From: Oceanospirillaceae bacterium
GTDB taxonomy: Bacteria; Pseudomonadota; Gammaproteobacteria; Pseudomonadales; Balneatricaceae
Reading direction: 5' to 3'
DNA: 7,531 bases
Assembly: GCA_023954795.1 (NCBI GenBank)
Contig: JAGSHA010000148.1
Location: 1-7,531 of the forward strand
Shown here: positions 1 through 6,181 of the stretch, piece after piece
Layout: the number at the start of each line of letters is the position of its first letter
How positions within the stretch are numbered: position 1 is the first letter of the stretch
Position numbers and translations under genes: made by a program
Notes under the pieces: generated by a model
Told to the model about the DNA's origin: nothing
The model's database searches: none
Seen by the model: the letters and a program-made list of their open reading frames with translations, nothing else

Positions 1-1244
1 CTGCTGGTGACGGAAATTGCATTACCCCACTGATCGACCGCGACAAAATGACTGATCGACGGCAGTTCGGGGGACTGGTCATCTCGACGGTTGAGTGCGG
101 GCTCAGGTGTCCCTGCCTGGGCGGTGCCTGCGTCCTTATCCAGACTCAATAGCTGACGGCGTTGCGCCAGATAGTGTTCATCCAGCAAGCCATCGACCGG
201 GACTTCGACAAAGTCCGTGTCAGCCAGATAACGGGCGCGGTCGGCGTATGCCAGACGGGATGCCTGAGTGAACAGGTGGTTGAACTCGACGCCCTTCGGG
301 TCAAGCTCTGCCAGCGGTTGTTGCTCTAGCAGTTTCAAAATCTGTAACACGGTGACGCCACCGGATGTTGGGGGTGGGAAGCCACATACTTTATACGTCA
401 GGTAAGGCCGACACAGTGGCTCGCGTGCCTGTGCGCGATAGTCTTCCAGATCATCCAGACTCAGGTGGCCGGGATTATCCGTTGCCTGTTGGACTGACGC
501 GATGATCTGACGGGCCAGCGGACCACCGTAGAAGTAACCGGCGCCACTGCGGGCGATACCTGCCAGTGAGTTGGCTAAGGCTGGATTTTTCAGCACAGTC
601 CCTACAGGAAGTGGTTCCCCAGCATCGGTGTAGAAATAGCCCCGCGCGGCAGGGTAGCGATTTAGTCCCGGATTGATGTCCGACTTGATCAATTCATGCA
701 GTCGGGGCCCCACCTTAAAGCCTTTACGGGCTTGTTTGATCGTGTCGACATACAGGATATGCCACGGGGTTTTGCCGTGCGCTACATGCGCTGTTTCCAA
801 CATTTTAAGTACGCCGGGTGTTCCCACTGAGCGGCCACCCACCAAGGCGTGATACCAGTTCATCGGTTTCCCATCCGGTTGGATAAACAGATTCTCATCG
901 GCGGTGGCAGGGGCGGTCTCGCGGCCGTCATAGGCATAGAGCTGTTTGTTTTCGTTATCCCAGTACAGCATAAAAGCGCCGCCACCAATGCCGGAGGATT
1001 GAGGCTCCACCAGTGTCAGCATGGCTTGAATCGCCACCGCAGCATCAACGGCAGAGCCGCCATTTTTAAGTGCTTTATAACCGGCTTCCGTTGCCAGTGG
1101 GTGGGCGGCGACAGCGAGAAACTGCTTGGCTTTAACGGTCTGACTGTCTTGTTGGCCGGTGGCTGTTTCCGGGACCTGATCTTCATTGACGGCCCATAGG
1201 GGTGGGGAAAAGAACAGAAGAGCCAAAATAAGGTGGCGGATCAT
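1..1244 (-). CDS. ggt: Gamma-glutamyltransferase (Ggt), 3' end outside window; catalytic Thr appears replaced by Ile
   Basis: Periplasmic enzymes of this family take the gamma-glutamyl group from glutathione, releasing it to water or passing it to an amino acid or peptide; the precursor cleaves itself into two subunits before a threonine that becomes the nucleophile. Seen here: an open frame of 414 codons from ATG at 1244 to the window edge. Residues 1-18 form a signal peptide (MIRHLILALLFF, likely cut LWA/VNE). The family glycine-rich motif SSGIGGGAF is at 83-91, and DGRE at 106-109 carries Arg108, the counterpart of the substrate-binding Arg of E. coli Ggt. The processing motif, normally STSH or TTH, reads PSISHF, with Ile397 (codon at 54-56) in the nucleophile position. 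About 160-180 C-terminal residues should lie beyond position 1. GGGAG at 1251-1255 supports the start. Family assignment is firm; activity is doubtful. Confidence 0.93.
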   Translation of the reverse strand, partial: MIRHLILALLFFSPPLWAVNEDQVPETATGQQDSQTVKAKQFLAVAAHPLATEAGYKALKNGGSAVDAAVAIQAMLTLVEPQSSGIGGGAFMLYWDNENKQLYAYDGRETAPATADENLFIQPDGKPMNWYHALVGGRSVGTPGVLKMLETAHVAHGKTPWHILYVDTIKQARKGFKVGPRLHELIKSDINPGLNRYPAARGYFYTDAGEPLPVGTVLKNPALANSLAGIARSGAGYFYGGPLARQIIASVQQATDNPGHLSLDDLEDYRAQAREPLCRPYLTYKVCGFPPPTSGGVTVLQILKLLEQQPLAELDPKGVEFNHLFTQASRLAYADRARYLADTDFVEVPVDGLLDEHYLAQRRQLLSLDKDAGTAQAGTPEPALNRRDDQSPELPSISHFVAVDQWGNAISVTS

Positions 1245-1250
1245 GGATAA

Positions 1251-1255
1251 CTCCC
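1251..1255 (-). promoter_or_regulatory. Ribosome binding site of ggt
   Basis: GGGAG on the minus strand, six bases before the ATG at 1244. It fixes the start of the gamma-glutamyltransferase and agrees with the signal peptide that begins there. Confidence 0.7.
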
Positions 1256-1289
1256 GGAAATAGGTAAAAAAACGCCGGATACATTGCTG

Positions 1290-1344
1290 AACGCTATATA
1301 TTTACGGTAGGTTAGGCGTTAACGAACACTTTGTCATATATAGT
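1290..1344. promoter_or_regulatory. AT-rich divergent promoter region (tentative)
   Basis: The 194-base gap between ggt and the HDOD gene holds two TATATA boxes, at 1295-1300 and 1337-1342, with TATAGT at 1339-1344 on the plus strand. They could be -10 elements for ggt (minus) and the HDOD gene (plus). No good -35 hexamer lies at the right distance for either, so exact promoters are not resolved. A GTTAAC palindrome sits between them at 1318-1323. That divergent promoters exist here is inferred mainly from gene orientation. Confidence 0.3.
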
Positions 1345-1366
1345 TCGGGATAGCCTTGCTACCCGA
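1345..1366 (+). other. Leader hairpin upstream of the HDOD gene
   Basis: TCGGG (1345-1349), a bulged A (1350) and TAGC (1351-1354) pair with GCTA (1358-1361) and CCCGA (1362-1366) across a three-base CTT loop, giving nine pairs. No T-run follows, so this is not a standard terminator. Its right arm can alternatively pair with CGGGTAG at 1397-1403, which makes it exclusive with the second hairpin. Confidence 0.4.
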
Positions 1367-1377
1367 GGTTCGAAGCC

Positions 1378-1403
1378 CTGCCCGCAGCGGATCCCGCGGG
1401 TAG
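1378..1403 (+). other. Second leader hairpin upstream of the HDOD gene
   Basis: CTGCCCGC (1378-1385) pairs with GCGGGTAG (1396-1403), eight pairs including one G-U, around a ten-base loop. It ends 23 bases before the ribosome binding site of the HDOD gene. It could be a transcript structure or an operator; no regulator can be named from the sequence. Confidence 0.35.
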
Positions 1404-1426
1404 ATTATAAGACGTAAATCCTAGCT

Positions 1427-1434
1427 GGAGAGAG
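1427..1434 (+). promoter_or_regulatory. Ribosome binding site that decides a TTG start
   Basis: GGAGAGAG lies just upstream of TTG at 1439, with the GGAG core eight bases away. An in-frame TAA at 1415-1417 prevents extension upstream, and the next in-frame ATG (1466) has no comparable site. This makes TTG the best start. Confidence 0.65.
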
Positions 1435-1438
1435 TACA

Positions 1439-2761
1439 TTGTCTGTAGGCGTTCAAGCTGCACCTATGGGGCATGATGGTAGTTTGGCCCGTCTGGTGTT
1501 GATGCATGATAAGGATGGTAAGGTTCTGGCATTGCTACCGGCCACAACCCTGCTGAATCTGGCAAATGTCTGGAAACTGACGGGACGCCAACTGCAACCG
1601 GTTAAAGGTGCAGATGCTGAGCGTTTCTTCGGTCAGGATGCGGTGCAGTCTCAAAGCGGTTTTCGTAAACTGGCAACCTTACCTCTCCTGCCTTTGCTGG
1701 TGGACGAGCGTTGTCTGCAGTATCCAACACTGCAGGTCAATGAGCCGTACTCAAAGGCCACCTGGGAGGTTGCTGCCAGCCTGCTCAGCGATGCGTCGCA
1801 TGGCAAGCTGGCGACCGATGCAGATGAAATCGCGTTGCAAGCCCCACAAGGTGACGACGAGACGGTGATTACCAGTGCCGTGAAGAAATTCACTAAACTG
1901 CGTATTCAACAGCGTCTGGAAGATACGCTGGGTTTGCCATCCATGTCGCCAACCACCCAAAAAATACTGATGTTGCGCTCTGACCCAGAGGCTGATGTAC
2001 ACGCGTTGGTAGAGGTCGTACGGGTTGACCCAAGCCTCTCCGCGCAGGTAATGAGTTGGGCTGCATCGCCGTATTATGCTGCGCCGGGTGATGTCAGTTC
2101 GATCGATGATGCGGTGATCCGTGTGCTCGGTTTCGAGTTAGTGGTGAACATGGCGTTAGGGACGGCGATGGGTCAGATGCTGACCGTGCCGACCAACGGT
2201 CCGCGTGGTGGTACACCGTATTGGTTGCAGTCGGTTTATTGTGCAGCCTTATCTGAGCAGCTATGCAAAAAAATTCCTCAGGAACAGCGCCCTAAACCGG
2301 GTCTCGCGTATCTGAGTGGTTTGCTGCACAACTTCGGATACCTGCTGTTGGCTCATCTGTTCCCGCCACAGTTTGCATTGCTGGCACGATATATCGAAGC
2401 CAACCCTCACTTTAGTCTGGAAGCGATCGAGCAGCAGGTGATTAATGTCACCCGTGAACAGATTGGCGGCTGGTTGCTGTCTAGCTGGACGTTGCCGGAA
2501 GAAGTGTGTGACGCGATTCGTTACCAGAATCACCTTGAGTACGCCGGTGAGCATGGACCTTACGTGAAGCTGTTGTATGTGGCGAACCGACTGTTGCGTC
2601 AGCAAGGGCTGAGTGATGGTCCGGTGGAGCAGATTTCGGATGAAGTCTTGGCTGATCTGGGACTGAGCGCTGAGGTGGCTGCTGAAACGGTACAGGAACT
2701 GCTAAACGACGATGCAGCGATTCGTGAACTGACGGCGCTGCTGGAAGGTGGTCAGAGCTGA
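1439..2761 (+). CDS. HDOD-domain protein with YbaK-like N-terminal segment
   Basis: Predicted 440-residue cytosolic protein. Residues about 18-112 resemble the latter part of the YbaK/ProRS-associated fold (KVLALLPATTLLNL, then LPLLPLLVDE), but the first part of that fold is absent, so aminoacyl-tRNA deacylation is unlikely. Residues about 160-390 form an HDOD domain: PSMSPTTQKIL, then VVRVDPSLSAQVM, then YLSGLLHNFG. The signature His-Asp pair reads His297-Asn298, and the later family histidine before the IGGWLL stretch (342-347) is not seen, so metal-dependent hydrolysis is not expected. HDOD proteins are usually regulatory or scaffolding parts of signalling pathways; the partner here is unknown. 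The start is TTG with a good ribosome binding site. No membrane segment is visible. The gene is divergent from ggt and ends in its own terminator. The HDOD call is secure; the N-terminal relationship is moderate. Confidence 0.9.
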   Translation: MSVGVQAAPMGHDGSLARLVLMHDKDGKVLALLPATTLLNLANVWKLTGRQLQPVKGADAERFFGQDAVQSQSGFRKLATLPLLPLLVDERCLQYPTLQVNEPYSKATWEVAASLLSDASHGKLATDADEIALQAPQGDDETVITSAVKKFTKLRIQQRLEDTLGLPSMSPTTQKILMLRSDPEADVHALVEVVRVDPSLSAQVMSWAASPYYAAPGDVSSIDDAVIRVLGFELVVNMALGTAMGQMLTVPTNGPRGGTPYWLQSVYCAALSEQLCKKIPQEQRPKPGLAYLSGLLHNFGYLLLAHLFPPQFALLARYIEANPHFSLEAIEQQVINVTREQIGGWLLSSWTLPEEVCDAIRYQNHLEYAGEHGPYVKLLYVANRLLRQQGLSDGPVEQISDEVLADLGLSAEVAAETVQELLNDDAAIRELTALLEGGQS

Positions 2762-2788
2762 TTGCTCTGGCCACCGCCTTTCTTTCTT
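2747..2788 (+). terminator. Intrinsic terminator of the HDOD gene, overlapping its stop codon
   Basis: GGTGGTCAGAGC (2747-2758) pairs with GCTCTGGCCACC (2764-2775), twelve pairs with one G-U, around a five-base loop. A T-rich tail (2779-2788) follows. The TGA stop codon at 2759-2761 lies in the loop, so the last codons of the gene form the left arm. Confidence 0.75.
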
Positions 2789-2806
2789 AATCCAGGTTTT
2801 CTCGTA

Positions 2807-2833
2807 TTAAGCGGCAATCGGAGTGCTGCTTAA
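2807..2833. repeat. Inverted repeat between convergent genes
   Basis: TTAAGCGGCA (2807-2816) and TGCTGCTTAA (2824-2833) form a ten-pair stem with one G-U on the plus strand and a seven-base loop. It starts 11 bases past the yheS stop. No T-run follows on either strand. It may end the yheS message in a factor-dependent way or stabilise its 3' end. Confidence 0.4.
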
Positions 2834-2843
2834 CATACGGTCT

Positions 2844-4763
2844 TTAACCGCTTAGCTCCGCTTCCAAAATCTCAAGCGCTTCTTGCTGTTCCAGCCATTG
2901 CTCTTCGGTTTCTTCTGCATTGCGTTTCAGTTCGGCCTGTTTTTGCAGCAGTGCTTTAAGCTCATCCTTACGGCTATCTTCATAGATTGTCGTATCGGAC
3001 AGCGCCTCTTCAGTATCAGCCAGTTCGGACTGGTATTTATCCAGTGCCTTCTCCAGCTTATCAAGTTGCTTCTTCAGTGGACTGAGCTGCTTGCGTTTTT
3101 CGGCTTCCAGACGCTTCTGTTCTTTTTTCTCGGCAGCGCTGAGGGAGCGGTTTTCCCGTTCGTTCACCGGTTCGCTGCTGGCCTGTTGCTGACGTTTATT
3201 CTCTGTCAGCCAGTTTTGATAGTCGTCCAGATCACCTTTAAATTCTTTGACGGCCCCGTCGGCCACCAACAGGAATTCGTCCACGGTGTTACGCAGCAAG
3301 TGACGATCATGCGATACCAGAATCAGCGCGCCTTCAAAGGTTTGTAGCGCCAGTGTCAGTGCGTGGCGGACTTCAAGATCCAGGTGGTTGGTGGGTTCAT
3401 CCATCAGCAGAAGGTTGGGCTTCTGCCAGGCGATGAGTGAGAGTGCGACGCGGGCTTTCTCGCCCCCGGAGAAACGTTTTACCGGATCCAGCGCGGCATC
3501 GCCGAAGAAACCAAAGGTTCCCAGAAAGTCGCGAATCTCCTGATCGGACGCCTGCGGTGAGATGCGTTTGATGTGCAGCAGAGGAGAGGCATCCAGATCT
3601 AGCGCTTCAAGTTGGTGCTGGGCGAAGTACCCAATTTTCAGATGTTCCCCGCTGTGCGGTTCACCACTGACCAGGCCAATGTCGCCCACGAGCGTTTTGA
3701 TCAGTGTGGACTTACCCGCGCCATTCGGCCCCAGAAGCCCGATACGGGCGCCGGGTTGCAGGTTGAGGGAAACGTCCTTCAGGATCACTTTGTCGCTGTA
3801 ACCGCATTGTGCGTGGCGCAGGCCCATTAGCGGATTAGAGATCTTCTCTGATTCGCGGAAGGTAAATGAAAATGGGCTGTCCACGTGGGCCGGTGCGATC
3901 TTCTCCATGCGTTCAAGTTCTTTGATCCGGCTTTGCGCCTGCTTGGCCTTGGTGGCTTTAGCACGGAAGCGACGGACAAAATCCTCAATTTCGCTGATGC
4001 GAACCTGCTGTTTCTCAAACGCCTGTTGCTGTTGAGCCAGCTTGCTGGCGCGCAGCACTTCAAACTGGCTGTAGTTGCCTTTATACAGCTCGATTTTCTG
4101 GTTATAGAGGTGAGCAATATGCCCCACCACATTATCCAGAAAATCACGGTCATGGGAGATCAGGATGATAGAACCCTGATATTGACGAAGCCACTGCTCC
4201 AGCCAGATCGTCGCGTCCAGATCGAGATGGTTGGTTGGTTCATCCAGCAGCAACAGATCGGAACGGCACATCAGTGCCTGCGCCAGATTCAGTCGGATAC
4301 GCCAGCCACCGGAGAAGTCTTTAACCGGGCGCTGAGCGTCAGAGGTGCTGAAGCCAAGACCGGCCAGCAGTTGGTAAGCACGGGACTCGGCCGTATAACC
4401 TTCAATGGCTTCCAGTTCTGCGTGTAACTCTGCAATCCGGTGGTTGTCATGTTCCGCTTCGGCCCGGTCCAGATCAATCTGCACCTGACGCAGTTGTGGA
4501 TCGCCGTCCAGAACGTATTCCAGTGCACTGCGATCGGTGGCGGAGACCTCCTGCGCCATATGCGCAATGCGCAACTGGCCGGGCAGGTAGAGATCCCCTT
4601 TATCGGCATGAAGTTCGCCCAACAGCATTTTGAACAGGGAGGACTTACCCACGCCGTTGGCGCCGATAAGGCCGACCTTCCAGCCGCTGTGGATTGTAAG
4701 GTTGGCATCCTCTAGCAGAAACTGGGTGCCGCGGTGTAAGCTGATGTCTTGTAACTGAATCAT
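2844..4763 (-). CDS. yheS: ABC-F family ATPase, YheS-like
   Basis: Soluble tandem-ATPase protein of the ABC-F class, which acts on ribosomes near the E site and is not a transporter. Predicted 639 residues, against 637 in E. coli YheS as I recall it. First nucleotide-binding domain: Walker A GANGVGKS (34-41), signature FSGGW (about 150-154), Walker B LLLLDEPTNHLDL with Asp174-Glu175. The inter-domain linker (about 239-289) is charged and contains FRAKATKAKQAQSRIKELER, typical of the arm that contacts P-site tRNA. Second domain: Walker A GPNGAGKS (345-352), SGGEKAR (432-438), Walker B with Asp455-Glu456. Residues about 521-639 are a highly charged coiled coil. No transmembrane segments are present. 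Both catalytic glutamates are intact. I chose the ATG at 4763 (MIQLQ) because it matches the usual start of the family; an in-frame ATG at 4781 would add six residues. Neither start has a clear Shine-Dalgarno sequence. Confidence 0.95.
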   Translation of the reverse strand: MIQLQDISLHRGTQFLLEDANLTIHSGWKVGLIGANGVGKSSLFKMLLGELHADKGDLYLPGQLRIAHMAQEVSATDRSALEYVLDGDPQLRQVQIDLDRAEAEHDNHRIAELHAELEAIEGYTAESRAYQLLAGLGFSTSDAQRPVKDFSGGWRIRLNLAQALMCRSDLLLLDEPTNHLDLDATIWLEQWLRQYQGSIILISHDRDFLDNVVGHIAHLYNQKIELYKGNYSQFEVLRASKLAQQQQAFEKQQVRISEIEDFVRRFRAKATKAKQAQSRIKELERMEKIAPAHVDSPFSFTFRESEKISNPLMGLRHAQCGYSDKVILKDVSLNLQPGARIGLLGPNGAGKSTLIKTLVGDIGLVSGEPHSGEHLKIGYFAQHQLEALDLDASPLLHIKRISPQASDQEIRDFLGTFGFFGDAALDPVKRFSGGEKARVALSLIAWQKPNLLLMDEPTNHLDLEVRHALTLALQTFEGALILVSHDRHLLRNTVDEFLLVADGAVKEFKGDLDDYQNWLTENKRQQQASSEPVNERENRSLSAAEKKEQKRLEAEKRKQLSPLKKQLDKLEKALDKYQSELADTEEALSDTTIYEDSRKDELKALLQKQAELKRNAEETEEQWLEQQEALEILEAELSG

Positions 4764-4771
4764 GGGCGCGG

Positions 4772-4780
4772 ATTGTAGCA
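4772..4780 (-). promoter_or_regulatory. Extended -10 promoter element for yheS
   Basis: On the minus strand the bases read TGCTACAAT, matching the extended -10 pattern TGnTAtAAT with one change. The hexamer ends eight bases before the ATG at 4763, so a transcript would begin at or within a few bases of that ATG, which would explain the missing Shine-Dalgarno sequence. No strong -35 is visible, as often with extended -10 promoters. Inferred; it needs transcript-start data. Confidence 0.4.
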
Positions 4781-4785
4781 TAGCA

Positions 4786-5307
4786 ATGAAACTCGAAAAC
4801 GATCTTTGGCACTACGCGTTAACTCTTTATGGCCAGCCGGGGGTGGAGTCCGCCTGTCTTGAGCTGCAACAGGCAGGGGTAAGCATCAACCGTTTGTTGT
4901 TCTGTTTATGGTTGGGGCAGGACGCCGGGCGTCAACTGGATCTGACGGTATTGCAAGGCGCAACATATTGGCAGTCAGAGATCACCCATCCGCTGCGTGC
5001 ACTGCGCTATAAAGTACGCGCGTATAAACAGCAGGATGAAACCTATCAGGCGTGTTATTCAGCGATGCGCAAAGCCGAGCTGGCGTGTGAGCAGCTGGAG
5101 CTGGCGCTTATGTATGATGTGGCGGAGCAGATGCTTAAGGGGGAAGCGGGTAGTTCTTTGGTGCTGGAAAACCTTGCGGGTTACTTGAATGGTTGTACAC
5201 TGAATGCTGCCCCTTCGGTGACCACTGCGTTTAAACAGTTACTACAGATCGCATTGCCGGAGATGCCCGAGAGCTGGCAGCAGATATTGTCGCTCCCGGT
5301 CGAATAG
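4786..5307 (+). CDS. TIGR02444 (DUF2390) family protein of unknown function
   Basis: Predicted 173-residue soluble, largely helical protein beginning MKLENDLWHYALTLYG. The opening, with LYGQPGVESACLELQ and INRLLFCLWLG soon after, is characteristic of the uncharacterised TIGR02444 family. The middle has a run of amphipathic helix with Arg, Lys and Glu (LRALRYKVRAYKQQ, then AMRKAELACEQLE). No catalytic motif, signal peptide or membrane segment is seen. I chose the ATG at 4786 because it begins the family-like sequence; an in-frame ATG at 4762 would overlap the start codon of the divergent yheS gene and adds residues (MGADCSIA) that look like read-through of the promoter region. There is no convincing Shine-Dalgarno sequence. 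In Pseudomonas the family lies, from memory, in the same neighbourhood of ABC-F, AlgP, FKBP and AlgQ genes. Its biochemical role is unknown. Confidence 0.85.
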   Translation: MKLENDLWHYALTLYGQPGVESACLELQQAGVSINRLLFCLWLGQDAGRQLDLTVLQGATYWQSEITHPLRALRYKVRAYKQQDETYQACYSAMRKAELACEQLELALMYDVAEQMLKGEAGSSLVLENLAGYLNGCTLNAAPSVTTAFKQLLQIALPEMPESWQQILSLPVE

Positions 5308-5333
5308 ATTCACCCTAAGGGATCTGTGGGATT

Positions 5334-5360
5334 GAACTTTCCTTCATCTGACCCCACTAA
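5334..5360 (+). promoter_or_regulatory. Possible RpoE/AlgU-type promoter of the FKBP gene
   Basis: GAACTT at 5334-5339 matches the core of envelope-stress sigma factor -35 elements. ACTAA at 5356-5360, sixteen bases downstream, partly matches the TCTGA/TCTAA -10. Control of a periplasmic isomerase by this sigma factor would fit E. coli fkpA. The -10 match is weak, so this is only a candidate. Confidence 0.3.
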
Positions 5361-5382
5361 ACATCCATGTGGAAAACACAAC

Positions 5383-5387
5383 AAGGA
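5383..5387 (+). promoter_or_regulatory. Ribosome binding site of the FKBP gene
   Basis: AAGGA is four bases before the ATG at 5392 and seven before the adjacent ATG at 5395. Spacing favours 5395 slightly. It rules out a start near 5326, which would place extra hydrophilic residues in front of the signal peptide. Confidence 0.65.
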
Positions 5388-5394
5388 TAAAATG

Positions 5395-6105
5395 ATGAAA
5401 AAAACCTGGCTGGCTGCCGCTCTTGCGACAGCGCTAACTGCGCCTTCGGCGTTTTCTTTTGAACTGACGACCGAACAGCAGAAACTCAGCTATAGCTTGG
5501 GCCTGATCGTGGGTGGACAGCTTAAGCAGGATGTTCAGGATGTGGATCTGGAAGCGTTTCAGGAAGGTTTGCAGACCATCTATCAAGATGGTGAGCCCCT
5601 GCTGACTCCGGATCAGGTGAATCAGGTGATGCAGGCGTTCCAGCAGAGTAAAATCGAAGAGCAGCGCCAGGAAGTTGCTAAGCTGGCGCAGGCAAATATG
5701 GAAAAAGGCCAGTCTTACCTGACGGATAACGGTAAAAAAGACGGTGTGGTCACCACGGAATCCGGTCTGCAATATCAGCAGCTGAAAGCCGGTAATGGTA
5801 AGAAGCCACTGGCGACGGATAACGTTCAGGTACACTACCGTGGCACACTGGTTGACGGTACCGAGTTTGACAGCTCCTACTCCCGTGGTGAGCCGGTTAC
5901 CTTCCCTCTGAACGGTGTTATCGCAGGCTGGACTGAAGGTGTTCAGTTGATGGACGAAGGCAGTAAAGCGCGTCTGGTGATTCCATCCGATCTGGCTTAT
6001 GGTCCGGGTGGTATGGGTAACGCGATCGGTCCAAACGAAACACTGGTGTTTGAGATCGAGCTGCTGAAAATCATGCCTGCAACAGAGGCTGAAGTGGCTA
6101 AATAA
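5395..6105 (+). CDS. Periplasmic FKBP-type peptidyl-prolyl cis-trans isomerase (FkpA/Mip-like)
   Basis: Catalyses cis-trans isomerisation of proline peptide bonds and acts as a folding helper for exported proteins. Predicted 236 residues. Signal peptide: MKKTWLAAALATALTAPSAFS, likely cut after AFS at about residue 21. Residues about 24-120 form the helical FKBP_N dimerisation and chaperone domain (LTTEQQKLSYSLGLIVGGQL, then a long helix rich in Gln, Glu and Lys). Residues about 140-227 are the FKBP catalytic domain, with the drug- and substrate-pocket residues in place: Tyr148 (VHYRG), Phe158-Asp159 (TEFDSS), Val175-Ile176, Trp179, Tyr202 (AYGPGG) and Phe219 (LVFEIELLKI). The start could equally be the adjacent ATG at 5392. 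It follows the TIGR02444 gene by 87 bases, with a possible envelope-stress promoter between, and ends in a strong terminator. It is close to FkpA and Mip in architecture; I give no symbol because paralogues exist. Confidence 0.94.
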   Translation: MKKTWLAAALATALTAPSAFSFELTTEQQKLSYSLGLIVGGQLKQDVQDVDLEAFQEGLQTIYQDGEPLLTPDQVNQVMQAFQQSKIEEQRQEVAKLAQANMEKGQSYLTDNGKKDGVVTTESGLQYQQLKAGNGKKPLATDNVQVHYRGTLVDGTEFDSSYSRGEPVTFPLNGVIAGWTEGVQLMDEGSKARLVIPSDLAYGPGGMGNAIGPNETLVFEIELLKIMPATEAEVAK

Positions 6106-6122
6106 GTCGTTTCAACAGATAC

Positions 6123-6159
6123 AAAAAAGGCTGTGCGCTATTGGGGCACAGCCTTTTTT
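6123..6159. terminator. Bidirectional intrinsic terminator
   Basis: AAAAAAGGCTGTGC (6123-6136) is the perfect complement of GCACAGCCTTTTTT (6146-6159), with a nine-base loop. The GC stem is followed by six T on each strand, so it can end both the FKBP message (plus) and the WD40 lipoprotein message (minus), which converge here. Confidence 0.9.
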
Positions 6160-6181
6160 ATTTGTCCGCCTTCAGACGTGC

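Noticed and set aside
849..1199. Plus-strand open frame of 116 codons.
   Set aside because: It lies opposite the gamma-glutamyltransferase, whose residues match the family throughout; the plus-strand product resembles nothing and has no ribosome binding site that I can see.
1367..1400. GGTTCGAAGCCC resembles the T-loop of a tRNA.
   Set aside because: The flanking bases do not form a good five-pair T-stem, and no acceptor, D or anticodon arms can be drawn around it.
2883..3347. Plus-strand open frame with a hydrophobic, Phe/Leu-rich product.
   Set aside because: The hydrophobicity is the mirror image of the Lys/Glu/Gln-rich coiled coil of yheS on the other strand, not a real membrane protein.
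3885..4427. Plus-strand open frame of 180 codons.
   Set aside because: It is antisense to conserved parts of yheS (first ATPase domain and linker) and its product has no recognisable domain.
5326..5394. Longer N-terminus for the FKBP isomerase starting near 5326.
   Set aside because: It would put about 20 hydrophilic residues before a clear signal peptide and ignores the AAGGA site before 5392/5395.
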